Shown here in pieces: positions 25,015-34,285 of a stretch of DNA of 64,000 bases; position 1 is the stretch's first letter, and every line of letters begins with the position of its first letter. The position numbers and the translations under genes were made by a program. The stretch is from Williamsia muralis NBRC 105860 (GTDB lineage: Bacteria; Actinomycetota; Actinomycetes; Mycobacteriales; Mycobacteriaceae), in NCBI RefSeq assembly GCF_001598915.1, contig NZ_BDAP01000008.1:40291-104290 (forward strand), given 5' to 3'. A model generated the notes under the pieces. The model was not told the origin of the DNA. It saw only the letters and a program-made list of their open reading frames with translations, and made no database searches.

Positions 25015-26169
25015 CTAGTCCTGGGCTAACGCGGCGCCGTAGCGCTGCTCGATTTTGTCGGCCTTGGGCGGGTGAACGTTCACCCTGGAGAGGTCGCCGT
25101 TGTAGTGGCCGAGCACGCGGGGATCCATCACCTTGCGCCACAGCGGCGGGAAGAACGCCAGGACCACCATCATGGCGTAGCCCGCAGGGAATTGTGGGGC
25201 CTCGCTGCAACTACGAAGGGCCTGGTACCGCCGTCCGGCGCGCGCGTGGTGATCGGAGTGCCGTTGCAAGTTGAGCAAGACGACGTTGCTGACGAGGTGG
25301 TCACCATTCCAACTGTGCTCAGGACGCACCTTTCCCAATCTGCCGTCCGGAGTGGGCATTCGCAGCAATCCGTAGTGCTCGATGTAGTTCACCGCTTCGA
25401 GTACAAGCATGCCGATGACCGCCTGCAGCGCGAAGTAGGGCAGCATCGCCCACCCGAAGGCTGCCACGATGACGACAACGATCGCGACACTCACCGACCA
25501 GGACTGCAGAATTGTGTTGCGCCAGTTCCAGAATCGGTGGCCCTGACGATGTAGCCGAGCGGTTTCGAGCTCGATACCCGAGACAAGTCCTCCATAGAGC
25601 GCGCGGGGATAGAACGCGAACAATGACTCGCCGAAACGCGCGCTCGCCGGATCTGCAGGGGTTGCCACCTTCACGTGATGGCCGACGTTGTGTTCGACGT
25701 AGAAATGCCCGTACACCGACGGCGCCAACGCGATCTTGGCCAGGCCCTGTTCCAATTTCTCGCGCTTGTGGCCCAACTCGTGAGCGGCGTTGATACCGAT
25801 CGCGGCACTCATGCCCAGAGTGATCGAAAGACCTACCCGCTCACCCCTGGTCATGTCCGCGAAGGCAAGGCACCAGAAGCCGAAGAACAGGCCCGCGTAC
25901 TGGAGCGGGACGAAAATGTAGGTGCACCACCGGTAGTACCGGTCCGCCGACAGCGTCCGCACCGCATCCTCCGGCGGTCCGGCACGGTCGGGCCCCCGGA
26001 TCAGGTCGAGGAGAGGGACGACCACGAGGAGCAGGTAACCACCGAAACCCCAGAGCAACCCCGACACACTGTTGGCCAGCAGGCACGCGATGAACGGCCC
26101 GGCAGGCACGAGTAGACACAGCGGCCACAGGTGACGTTTGGGGTCCTTCCAAGTGCGAGTATCCGACAT
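25015..26169 (-). CDS. alkB: alkane 1-monooxygenase (AlkB-type)
   Basis: A 384-residue membrane non-haem diiron hydroxylase. All histidine boxes are visible: HELGHK, EHNVGHHVKVATPADP, LQRHSDHH, and the NYIEHYG motif specific to alkane hydroxylases. About six membrane helices are predicted. It converts n-alkanes to 1-alkanols using electrons from rubredoxin. I start at the ATG at 26169 (MSDTRTWKDPKR); in-frame starts at 26208 and 26241 are possible. A TetR gene follows directly; no rubredoxin or rubredoxin reductase gene is adjacent. Confidence 0.95.
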   Translation of the reverse strand: MSDTRTWKDPKRHLWPLCLLVPAGPFIACLLANSVSGLLWGFGGYLLLVVVPLLDLIRGPDRAGPPEDAVRTLSADRYYRWCTYIFVPLQYAGLFFGFWCLAFADMTRGERVGLSITLGMSAAIGINAAHELGHKREKLEQGLAKIALAPSVYGHFYVEHNVGHHVKVATPADPASARFGESLFAFYPRALYGGLVSGIELETARLHRQGHRFWNWRNTILQSWSVSVAIVVVIVAAFGWAMLPYFALQAVIGMLVLEAVNYIEHYGLLRMPTPDGRLGKVRPEHSWNGDHLVSNVVLLNLQRHSDHHARAGRRYQALRSCSEAPQFPAGYAMMVVLAFFPPLWRKVMDPRVLGHYNGDLSRVNVHPPKADKIEQRYGAALAQD

Positions 26170-26416
26170 ACCCCGGTCCTCGAATTCAGCCCTGAGCTTG
26201 GTGTGGTGCATCAGCACAGCCACCTCGCCCGCAATCTTCACGCGTCTTCACACTCACGGATCCCTTCCGTGGCACTGCATACCCCAAAACCCGGTTGTTC
26301 GACGTCAGGACTGGTTCGCCCGCAATGGCCGCTTTCAGTCCGTCTCGCCGTTCACCAAATGCAATTCCCCACTAATCGTCTGATGCGCAATTTAAACACA
26401 GCATCTCCGATAAGGC

Positions 26417-26494
26417 AGTGTCAGATTAACGGTGGATCCGGGCCTTGGTGTCGGTTAGTTTCGCTGCAGGGTGATCCACCGTTAATCCGACACT
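26417..26494. repeat. 78-bp inverted-repeat element made of two IS ends
   Basis: Two 22-bp arms (26417-26438 and 26473-26494) are inverted repeats with 21 of 22 matches, separated by only 34 bases. The outer sequence (TAACGGTGGATCCGG) matches the terminal repeat of the insertion sequence entering at 63908. It is probably an IS reduced to its two ends, or a MITE-like derivative. The flanking CACTTGACAAACACA (minus strand, about 26510) also recurs at 63870. Confidence 0.7.
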
Positions 26495-26599
26495 CCCGGG
26501 TTCCTATGTGTTTGTCAAGTGAAAACCTTCCCGGGGCCTGGCGATGAAGCACTAGCTTCGTGGAATCAAACTGCGCGACCCAGAGAGTCGAACCCCAAG

Positions 26600-26822
26600 C
26601 GATCGACTCTCTGCTCAAGGCCGAGTATATCCGCCAAAGCCTTCATTCGCCCGAAAGATGAATGACCCGGGGTCGATGACGTTTAAGATCGCTGTGTACA
26701 AATACATCTGGTGTCTCATCCATTGCGCCGAACACGGCGAGATCGGAACATCAGCCGTCGAATACGAGACCGCCTACTGGTCGAACCCGAAGATATCCGA
26801 GTACCATAAAATCCGGCTTTAG
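26600..26822 (+). pseudogene. 3' remnant of an IS3-family transposase
   Basis: Frame one gives AIDSLLKAEYIRQ; after a shift near 26660 the next frame gives SMTFKIAVYKYIWCLIHCAEHGEIGTSA in two steps and then VEYETAYWSNP to a TAG at 26820. This is the end of the DDE integrase domain of IS3-family OrfB proteins. The rest is missing. Beyond this and the 78-bp element, 26170-27087 holds nothing supported. Confidence 0.55.
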
Positions 26823-27087
26823 CAGAAGCCGGAAACCAACCAATCGAGCCTCCAAAAAAGGGGGCGTTTCCCGACTCCTGGGACGCAGGATGCGTGGCCG
26901 CACGGTCGCTTTGAAACGGCGAAGGCACTGAAACGAAGGGCTGAATCATACTTGGTTGGGTTAGCCCACCGGGGTTGTGGTCGGGTGTTTTAGATCTCTG
27001 CCACGGTAGCGGTCACTCCGGGGTGCAGGTCGGCAACAATTCTAACTGGGCTTAGATAATAGAATCACGACGAGAGGGAGCGGAATT

Positions 27088-27462
27088 TTGAAAAATGCCG
27101 AAAAGCAGTGGAACAGAAACCCGAAGACGGCACGTGTCGTTGCGGCCGTTGCGTCTAAGAGTCCGGCGGTGGTGACGGCGAAAGCGGCCTATAAGACAGG
27201 AAGGGCTACGGCGACGGTGTTGCCGAAATTGATCGGTTTCGGAATCGCGGGAACAGGGCTGGCGCATCTTGTTCTTCCGCAGGCTTTCGAATCGATCACC
27301 AAGCTTGCATTTCCCGAGAACACGCGTGAATGGATTTATGCGAACGGTGCAAGCGAGACCATGATCGGCCTGGCCATCTCAAACAGCCCAACCCGCGTTT
27401 GCGGTTTGGTCGGGTTGGCCGCATACGTTGGTTTCCTCGGCAGTCGAATCGTCCGATCCTGA
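27088..27462 (+). CDS. small membrane protein, DoxX-like
   Basis: This 124-residue protein starts at a TTG preceded by GAGAGGGAG. A basic N-terminus is followed by hydrophobic segments (LIGFGIAGTGLAHLVLP, SETMIGLAIS, CGLVGLAAYVGFLG). The motif AHLVLPQAFESITKLAFP and the WIYANGASE segment resemble small DoxX-related membrane proteins of mycobacteria. Its function is unknown. It stands alone between the IS scars and the TetR at 27788. Confidence 0.6.
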   Translation: MKNAEKQWNRNPKTARVVAAVASKSPAVVTAKAAYKTGRATATVLPKLIGFGIAGTGLAHLVLPQAFESITKLAFPENTREWIYANGASETMIGLAISNSPTRVCGLVGLAAYVGFLGSRIVRS

Positions 27463-27787
27463 AAGTAACCGGCGGACTACACTGCTTGAGCAGGCAGTGA
27501 AAGTATCTACTTGTCAAGCTTCGCTGTTTCCGCTCATAAATTCTTGACCGTCGCGGTTGCAGTTCTACCGGGGCGAGGGACTGCTATGTGGTTTTGGCCC
27601 GGCGTGTCCGCTGGCTCTGTATTCCGCCGCCAGCCTCCCCGGGTCCACTATTCTGCCGGGTACGCTGACCGCCGTATCAACGCTCGCCGTCCCTGGGCTG
27701 CACGATCGACTGACAACGATCACCCCTGGCCATGACGCGCGGCCACTGATTACGGATAGTTCGGCGATTGGCTGATTGCAAACGCGG
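27463..27787. other. intergenic stretch without a supported gene
   Basis: Short frames run through here, but none has a family match or a ribosome-binding site. It lies between the DoxX-like gene and the 3' end of the tetR at 27788. Confidence 0.5.
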
Positions 27788-28540
27788 TCAGTTCACTTCG
27801 AGGCGGGACGCGAAACCGGGATGGCTGAATGGCAGATCAGGTGAGAAGGCAACGCCTACTGTTGCGGCTGCACCGTTGATAATTCCCCACGTCGTCTCCG
27901 ATAGGTGTGCGGCGAAATAGCTGTCGTTGACCCCTTGCTCACGACCGCTGTCAATCCACCACTGAGTCGCAGATAGCCCAGCACCCAGGATGGACGCCAC
28001 TGCCAAGGGAATGATCGAGACATCTGCGTGAATACGTCGCAGACTTTCAGTGAATCGATCGGCGACAACCTCCATCACTGACCTCAATTGCTCAGCAACT
28101 CCACCATTTCCCGACCCCGAGTACTGAAACAAGTGATTCGCCATAAGGAAGCTGACGACCACGGGATGTTTCCCAACCAGCGCGACGTAGGACTGGACGG
28201 ACGAGCGAATCATGTCGTCAACAGACGCATGCTCTTGCTCAGCAAGGATCGTGACTTGCGCCGACTCCCACATCAACTCACCGAGTTTCCCCGCCACCGC
28301 CCCGTTCAGTCCCGCTTTGTCGCCGAAGTAGCGGTACAGCTTCGGTTTGGACACGCCTGCCTCCGCAGCAATGTCGTCCATGCTCACGCCTACGCCATGG
28401 TGGTCGATTGCCCGTATGGCCGCATCGACTAATTCCGCTCGTCTTGCGATGCGATGGTCATCCCACCGGGTGCTGCGGGCATCACGCACCCGACGCTGTA
28501 CCTGGGATGGCGCGGACGAAACGCGGCGGACGACTGACAT
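27788..28540 (-). CDS. TetR-family regulator of the oxidative operon
   Basis: The 250-residue protein has a basic N-terminal extension and a TetR HTH (VSMDDIAAEAGVSKPKLYRYFGDKAGL). The C-terminal helical domain is larger than usual. An ATG at 28540 is preferred; the frame extends to 28585. It begins about 80 bases after the alpha/beta hydrolase gene, on the same strand, so it is probably the last gene of the 34152-27788 operon. It is the most likely local regulator of it. Confidence 0.85.
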   Translation of the reverse strand: MSVVRRVSSAPSQVQRRVRDARSTRWDDHRIARRAELVDAAIRAIDHHGVGVSMDDIAAEAGVSKPKLYRYFGDKAGLNGAVAGKLGELMWESAQVTILAEQEHASVDDMIRSSVQSYVALVGKHPVVVSFLMANHLFQYSGSGNGGVAEQLRSVMEVVADRFTESLRRIHADVSIIPLAVASILGAGLSATQWWIDSGREQGVNDSYFAAHLSETTWGIINGAAATVGVAFSPDLPFSHPGFASRLEVN

Positions 28541-28618
28541 TGTGGACACAATACTACCGAAAGCCCCCAAGTCATCAGCGGCCATCCGCGTCAGCCCATT
28601 GGCATCGTCAGTTCGCTA

Positions 28619-29536
28619 TCAACGTTCAACCGTGGCTGCGTCCAATCGCGCCACCGCTTGGTTGAAATCGTTCGGCGCCTCCATGTTAATCATGTGACCG
28701 ATCTGCGGCAACGCCACTAAATCATGCAACCGGCCGCCCTGCTGCAGCCGTTCGGCGAGATCAGTCGAATGAACCTCAGGTGTCAACTTGTCGGCAGAAC
28801 CCACGATCACCGTCGTCGGCACAGCAAGCGAGTCAACTCCTTTGCTGACGTCGATGGAAGCCAGAACCTTCCCCCACATTCCCCGCACCGCAGGTGGGCA
28901 ACGCAATACTATGCCGGAACACTCCGCTACAACGGCGGCCGACGCGTGCGGACCCATCGTCCCGTACTTTACCAACCGTCGGTTAAAACGAGTGTCGAGC
29001 ATCTCCGGTCCCGCGACGGCGAGCCCAGCCGCGAAGCCCCGCTCGAGTGTGGCGCGGAATCGACGTGGCGACCTTATTAACGTTGATCTGCTAACCAACT
29101 GCGAGGGGCCAGTGCTCGCCAACACGGCACCGCGTGATGAGGCGCGCACAGAGTCCGGGTGCCCGGCAGCCCATCCCATGATGGACATCCCCCCCATACT
29201 GTGACCGATCACCAAGGCCTTACGACTCGAGGTCACGACCGCACGCAAGACAGCCTCAAGGTCGTCGCCGAGCAACGAGGAAGAGAATTGGGAGTGACCC
29301 CGGTCGCTCCAGCCATGTCCGCGTTGGTCATACACCACCACACGGTGTGTGCTGGCGAAGTGTTCGATCTGAGGTCGCCAGAACCGGCCCTGGCAAGCCC
29401 ACCCGTGGCTAAACACCATTAGTGGCGCATCATCACCCAGCCCGTACTCCTCGACAAACAACCTCGTGCCGTCACTCGAGAGAACCTCCCGCGACCGCGC
29501 CGGCAATAGGCCAGCTCCCGAAGAGTCAGAGGTCAT
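28619..29536 (-). CDS. alpha/beta hydrolase
   Basis: A 305-residue hydrolase with oxyanion-hole region FSHGWACQGRFW, strand-turn YDQRGHGWSD, nucleophile elbow GHSMGG, an acid around VGSADKLTPE and catalytic His in LPQIGHMINME. There is no signal peptide. It overlaps the reductase gene by 11 bases. In the context of a Baeyer-Villiger-type enzyme it could open the ester or lactone formed, which is inference from neighbours. Confidence 0.9.
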   Translation of the reverse strand: MTSDSSGAGLLPARSREVLSSDGTRLFVEEYGLGDDAPLMVFSHGWACQGRFWRPQIEHFASTHRVVVYDQRGHGWSDRGHSQFSSSLLGDDLEAVLRAVVTSSRKALVIGHSMGGMSIMGWAAGHPDSVRASSRGAVLASTGPSQLVSRSTLIRSPRRFRATLERGFAAGLAVAGPEMLDTRFNRRLVKYGTMGPHASAAVVAECSGIVLRCPPAVRGMWGKVLASIDVSKGVDSLAVPTTVIVGSADKLTPEVHSTDLAERLQQGGRLHDLVALPQIGHMINMEAPNDFNQAVARLDAATVER

Positions 29537-30596
29537 CGAAGCTCACCGTCACAGCGTCGGTGAGCGGAAGTGCCTGGCACGCGAGTCGCTCACCGTCCTC
29601 AATGTCGTCGTTGACGAGGATGTTGTTTTGCGCCATCTCGACATCGCCCTCGATGAGCTTGCAGACACACGCGCTGCATGCGCCCTCTCGACACGAGTAC
29701 GGGGCGTTGTGCCCTCGTGAGAGCAGCACATCGAGCAGCGGTGTATTACGTGGCCATTCCGTGGTGATGCACTCTCCGTTGAGGTAAACCGTGGCGGTAG
29801 CCACACCCTCGTCGTCGCTGAGTCGACGCAGTGTGGCGGTGTCAAACGGGTCACCCGCCAGCGACTGGAACACCTCCCGATGTACATCCGAATGGTCCAC
29901 TCCACACTCGGCGGCAGACCTTTCCACCAGATCCATGAAGGGGGAAGGGCCGCAGGTGAAGATCGACGACCCCTTGTGATCACGAATAATCTTCTCGACA
30001 GCCACAGATGTGGGGAGCCCGTTCTCCGACTCAAGCCAGTAGACCAAAGTGAACCGCTCGAGGAATTCGGATTTGATCTGCTGAAGCTGGCGCTCGTACA
30101 TGACCGAATCGGCGTCACGGTTCGCGTAGAACAGGACGACTTCCCCACTGCCCGACACCAGTGCCGACTTGACCAGCGACAGCACCGGCGTGATGCCACT
30201 TCCGCCGGCGAAGAAGAGCATGTCGACGTCGAGGCTCTTAGCGGTAAACTTTCCCGACGGCGTAAGTACGGTCACCTCCATGCCGACGGAGACGTTGTCA
30301 CACAACCAGTTCGACGCATATCCCCCAGCGGTGCGCTTCACCCCGATCTCGAGGCGGAAGTCATCGACATGAGGTGAACTGCTCAGCGAATAGCATCGTG
30401 CGACGTGGCCCGTCTGGTCCGACGGAATTTTTAGCGTAATGAACTGACCGGGTAGATGCTTGAAGTCGTCGACAATCTCGTCAGGCACTTCGAACGCGAT
30501 GCTGACCGAGTCCTTGGTCTCCTGCACGACCTCCGACACGGTCAGCGTCCGCGATCGCGCGGTCGCGCCCGGCCGATTTTCCTGCTCGACGGTCAT
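29526..30596 (-). CDS. KshB-like ferredoxin reductase (FAD, NAD, 2Fe-2S)
   Basis: A 356-residue three-domain electron-transfer protein: FAD domain (CYSLSSSP), NAD domain (GGSGITPVLSL, FTCGPSPFM) and a C-terminal plant-type [2Fe-2S] domain with cysteines in YSCREGACSACVCKL and a last Cys in RLACQAL. The order FNR-like then ferredoxin matches KshB/HmpA-type oxygenase reductases. It overlaps genes on both sides, and probably supplies electrons to the diiron protein encoded at 33184. Confidence 0.92.
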   Translation of the reverse strand: MTVEQENRPGATARSRTLTVSEVVQETKDSVSIAFEVPDEIVDDFKHLPGQFITLKIPSDQTGHVARCYSLSSSPHVDDFRLEIGVKRTAGGYASNWLCDNVSVGMEVTVLTPSGKFTAKSLDVDMLFFAGGSGITPVLSLVKSALVSGSGEVVLFYANRDADSVMYERQLQQIKSEFLERFTLVYWLESENGLPTSVAVEKIIRDHKGSSIFTCGPSPFMDLVERSAAECGVDHSDVHREVFQSLAGDPFDTATLRRLSDDEGVATATVYLNGECITTEWPRNTPLLDVLLSRGHNAPYSCREGACSACVCKLIEGDVEMAQNNILVNDDIEDGERLACQALPLTDAVTVSFDDL

Positions 30597-31462
30597 TTGA
30601 TAATCCCCCGCTTTCGGGCCAATGCGTAGCCCGCACGTGAAACAGGCGCAGAGATGTCCTGGTAGCGCGGTCCCACAACGCGCGCGACAAAGTCGAAGCC
30701 CCGTGCGTCTGCGCCGATCAGCACTCGAGGTTTCTTCTTGTCCATTCCCTTGAGGATGGTGGACGCCGCTTTTTCCGGAGTGGTCCGGGCAATGTTGTTG
30801 AACATTGTGGCAATGGTGGCGGTATCTGCCCCCATATCGGATACACCTCGAGCGTTATTGACGATATTGGTTTTGACGCCGCCGGGGTGAACGCATGTCA
30901 CTGTGACCGGATGCCGACTGATCTTCATCTCTTGGCGAAGCGCTTCGGTGAAGCCACGCACACCGAACTTGGCGGCGTTGTAGGCACTCTGGCTGGGAAT
31001 ACCGACCAGACCGAAGACGCTGGAAGTGTTGACAAGATGACCATCACCGGAGGCGATGAGATAGGGCAGGAAAGCCTTCGTCCCATTGACGACACCGCCG
31101 AAATTGATACCCATCAGCCAGTCAAAGTCCTCCCAAGACATGTCAACAACGTCGGCGCCGAGGGCGACGCCGGCATTGTTGAACACCATGTTCACGGACC
31201 CGAAAGATGACTGGACGCTTTCGGCGTAATCTTGGAAGGCAGCACGATCTGCCACGTCCAACACGGCGGTCTCGACTTTCGCCCGATGCGCGGTACGGCA
31301 CATAGCCGCCGTCTCCGCGAGATGCACCTCGTCGACGTCGGACAAGGAAAGGCTGGCCCCGCGTGCGGCAAGTTGAAGCGCAAGGGACCGGCCGATCCCT
31401 GAAGCGGCTCCCGTGACGACTGCGACCTGATTCGCATAGTTATCTGTTGTCGAACTACTCAC
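30593..31462 (-). CDS. short-chain dehydrogenase/reductase
   Basis: A 289-residue classical SDR: cofactor motif GAASGIG near residue 17, NNAG, Ser in NTSSVFG, YxxxK in YNAAK, and PGGVKTNI after it. The C-terminal tail with basic residues resembles SadH-like proteins of mymA-type operons. It overlaps the next gene by 4 bases. It probably oxidises an alcohol or reduces a ketone in the pathway of this operon. Confidence 0.92.
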   Translation of the reverse strand: MSSSTTDNYANQVAVVTGAASGIGRSLALQLAARGASLSLSDVDEVHLAETAAMCRTAHRAKVETAVLDVADRAAFQDYAESVQSSFGSVNMVFNNAGVALGADVVDMSWEDFDWLMGINFGGVVNGTKAFLPYLIASGDGHLVNTSSVFGLVGIPSQSAYNAAKFGVRGFTEALRQEMKISRHPVTVTCVHPGGVKTNIVNNARGVSDMGADTATIATMFNNIARTTPEKAASTILKGMDKKKPRVLIGADARGFDFVARVVGPRYQDISAPVSRAGYALARKRGIIK

Positions 31463-31501
31463 TGTTGAATACTCACTTCTCGATGACCTACGGCTGGGTT
31501 G

Positions 31502-33025
31502 TCAGGCGATCTCGTACTCGGCGGGCTTGAAGTCCTTCGTCGCTCGCCAGTACTGCCAGGTGAACCCGGGCCACACCGTACGGTTGACACCCTGCGAGTC
31601 CAGATACCAGCTCGTACACCCGCCGTTGGTCCATACCCCCTTGGCGAGCTTGTGCTGAATGTTCTTGTTGAAGTGTTCTTGAACCTCGGGCCGGACATCA
31701 ACGCGCTGCGCTCCGCGACTGTCGACGGCGTCGATGGCCTTCATGATGTACTTGATCTGCTGCTCGATCATGAATACGACAGAGTTGTGCCCAAGACCTG
31801 TGTTGGGCCCGAGCAGGAAGAACAGGTTCGGGAAGCCCTCGGTGGTGATGCCGAGGTGGGTGTTGATACCCGTCCGATGCCAGTGCGACGGCAAGTCTTC
31901 GCCCCGGGCGCCCTTGAGCGCGAGTTGATCGAACCCGTCCGTGACATGGAACCCTGTGGCGTAAATGATCACATCTACAGGATGTGACACGCCGTCAGCG
32001 GTGACGATAGAATCCGCAGTGACCTTTTCAATCCGATCACTGATCACTGTCGTGTTGGGCGCGGCGAGTGCAGGGTAGTAGTCGTTCGATCCCAGGATGC
32101 GTTTGCATCCGATGCGGTAGGACGGCATCAGCTTTCTGCGTAGTTCGGGGTCGGCGATAGAACGTTCGATGTTCCATTTCGCCACTTTTTCGATGGGTCG
32201 CATAAGGTTGGAGTGGCCGTTGAGCCCGAAGGCTAGGCTCTCTGCGCCCCAGTAGACCGACCACCGAGCGAGGCGGCGAGTGATAGGGATCTTGCTGAGC
32301 AGGGTCCGAAGTGCCGTCGGCACTGCGAAGTTCTTGCGTGGAAGTACCCACGCCGGGGTTCGCTGGAAGACCGTGAGTGTGCCGGCCTCTTTCTGCACGA
32401 ATGGCACGAACTGAATTGCGCTGGCACCGGTGCCAATGACGGCCACCCGCTTGCCCTGGAGATCCACCGTGTGGTCCCACTTTGCCGAATGGAATGCCTG
32501 GCCGGTGAAATCGTCGATTCCGGGGATGTTCGGATAGTTCGGGATGTGCAGGGCGCCGACACCGGACACGACGTACTGTGCGATGTACTCTCGGCCCGAC
32601 TCGGTACGCAGGTGCCACCGCGATTCGGACTCGCTCCAGTATCCGGAGACCAATTTCTGCCCGAAATGGATCTTCTGAGTGACACCACGCTTGTTGGAGA
32701 TCTCTTTCAGGTACTGCTCGATTTCGGGCTGCGAAGACCACACCTTCGACCAACTACCGCGGCTCTCGAACGAGTAGGAGTACATCAGTGACGGCACGTC
32801 GCATGCGCATCCTGGATAGGTGTTGTCGCGCCAGGTTCCACCGACAGAGTCGGCCTTTTCCAGCACGATGAAGTCGCTGTAGCCGCGCCGGCGGAGCTGC
32901 ACGGCCATACCGAGGCCAGAGAAGCCGGTGCCGATGATGAGTACTTTGGTGATTATGGGCTCGGTTATTCCCGGGTCTGTCGCCGTGGCGGCGCGCGCCG
33001 CGCGCTTGGTGTTGGAGGACGGCAT
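31502..33025 (-). CDS. Baeyer-Villiger-type flavin monooxygenase
   Basis: This 507-residue protein from the ATG at 33025 has two Rossmann motifs (GTGFSGLG near residue 33; GTGASA near 200) and the BVMO fingerprint FxGxxxHxxxW (FTGQAFHSAKW). It is similar in type to MymA/EthA proteins. Such enzymes insert oxygen next to a carbonyl or oxidise sulfur using NADPH and O2. It follows the AurF-like gene by 158 bases and precedes the SDR gene. Confidence 0.92.
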   Translation of the reverse strand: MPSSNTKRAARAATATDPGITEPIITKVLIIGTGFSGLGMAVQLRRRGYSDFIVLEKADSVGGTWRDNTYPGCACDVPSLMYSYSFESRGSWSKVWSSQPEIEQYLKEISNKRGVTQKIHFGQKLVSGYWSESESRWHLRTESGREYIAQYVVSGVGALHIPNYPNIPGIDDFTGQAFHSAKWDHTVDLQGKRVAVIGTGASAIQFVPFVQKEAGTLTVFQRTPAWVLPRKNFAVPTALRTLLSKIPITRRLARWSVYWGAESLAFGLNGHSNLMRPIEKVAKWNIERSIADPELRRKLMPSYRIGCKRILGSNDYYPALAAPNTTVISDRIEKVTADSIVTADGVSHPVDVIIYATGFHVTDGFDQLALKGARGEDLPSHWHRTGINTHLGITTEGFPNLFFLLGPNTGLGHNSVVFMIEQQIKYIMKAIDAVDSRGAQRVDVRPEVQEHFNKNIQHKLAKGVWTNGGCTSWYLDSQGVNRTVWPGFTWQYWRATKDFKPAEYEIA

Positions 33026-33183
33026 TGAGTGAAAAACTCCCTGATCAAATACAGCAGACGGACCTGCACGCGCGGGGACGCGTCGCAGGTGTGAGAATGT
33101 CATCCACCCGAGCCCGCGAACGGAGAAATTCGAACGTGGGGGTCGGGGATGAACTGGTGGCCGACGGGGCCAGGCTAAGGGTG

Positions 33184-34152
33184 TTAGCGCAGATCGTCGG
33201 GCAGGCTGCGCGTTGCGCGCCACATCGCCATCGTGAATTTCCCCTCCATCATCCCGGCCTCGTGGAAGAACCGGATCATAGGCTCGGACATGAACTGCAA
33301 ATTGACGCGATAGTTCGGGCTCGTCTGCTGCGCCCACAGGCCGCGCACACGACTGATTCCGACAGCGGGGTACACCTTCGGATTGATAAGCAACGGGTAC
33401 GCAAAGTTCGCAATGGCCGCCAGCGTGCCTCGATGCCAGGCGCGCGAGATGCGTCCGCGACGCTGCATCCCCTCCACCATTTCCAGCCGCGCGAAGGTGA
33501 TGTGGCGGGCCTCTTCGAGAACGTGAATCTTCATGAGCTGGCGCAGCTGCGGCTGCATTTTCGGGTCATTCATCGCCTCGCGCTGAGCGCGGTCGAGTAT
33601 CTCTTCGATGAGCAATGTCGCGCCGGATACAGACGGGCCGAGAGGCACAAAATGCAGAATCTTCGCGAAGCCCAAGAATCCCTTCGGCAACTTGTACGGC
33701 GCCAGCCCCGTCTTGTTGATCAACCGGGCAAACATCGTCGAGTGACGTGCCTCGTCGCCGATCTCGTTAAGGGCGTACAGGGCCCTTTGATCTGTCAGGG
33801 CGCCTTTGGCAGACATTCGGAGCAGCGCTGAGCTAAGCAGATTCTCTGCGTAGATACCGAAGCTGAGAATGCTGACAATTTCATGGCGCCCGAGTTCCAC
33901 CTTCTGTTCATCGCTCATTTTCTCCCACAGCTTGGTGCCGTAGAGCGAGACACGATGCTCGGGCAGGAAGTACTTTCCCTCCTCCCAGGGCGAGTCCCAA
34001 TCGATGTCGATCTCCGCGTCGTAGAACTTTTCAGCCGCCGCCCGCAGGAGTCGGCCGGCAGACCTTTGCATGTCGACGGGCTTGCGGGCACTGACGCGCG
34101 AAACCCCTTCCGTCGAAACGTCGGGCTTGATCTCAACATTCTGAACGGTCAT
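33184..34152 (-). CDS. AurF-like diiron oxygenase
   Basis: A 322-residue helical protein with the AurF/diiron pattern: HEIVSILSFGIYAENLL, then NEIGDEARHSTMF, then HVLEEARHITFAR. The paired E-x2-H motifs are the diiron ligands. AurF itself oxidises an arylamine; relatives in mycobacteria have unknown substrates. It is the first gene of the minus-strand operon, divergent from a DUF4873 gene. Electrons are probably delivered by the KshB-like reductase in the same operon. Confidence 0.85.
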   Translation of the reverse strand: MTVQNVEIKPDVSTEGVSRVSARKPVDMQRSAGRLLRAAAEKFYDAEIDIDWDSPWEEGKYFLPEHRVSLYGTKLWEKMSDEQKVELGRHEIVSILSFGIYAENLLSSALLRMSAKGALTDQRALYALNEIGDEARHSTMFARLINKTGLAPYKLPKGFLGFAKILHFVPLGPSVSGATLLIEEILDRAQREAMNDPKMQPQLRQLMKIHVLEEARHITFARLEMVEGMQRRGRISRAWHRGTLAAIANFAYPLLINPKVYPAVGISRVRGLWAQQTSPNYRVNLQFMSEPMIRFFHEAGMMEGKFTMAMWRATRSLPDDLR

Positions 34153-34197
34153 GTGACACCTCCGTTGTGTTCCGGGCCGAGCTGAGTCTCGTCTTTA

Positions 34198-34223
34198 TAC
34201 CCGATACTCTGGGTACCCGATAC
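34198..34223. promoter_or_regulatory. tandem TACCCGATACT repeats in the divergent promoter
   Basis: Two exact 11-bp copies of TACCCGATACT (34198-34208 and 34213-34223) lie between the AurF-like and DUF4873 genes, with the palindrome GGGTACCC at their junction. Their position suggests regulator sites for both directions. Confidence 0.5.
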
Positions 34224-34285
34224 TGCTAGTGTCGCTGCCAGTGTGTTCTTTTGTCAACGCTTGATGTGAAGAAAGTGAGCTTTAC

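Noticed and set aside
33025..33831. 268-codon plus-strand ORF
   Set aside because: Antisense to the AurF-like gene, whose diiron motifs are unambiguous.
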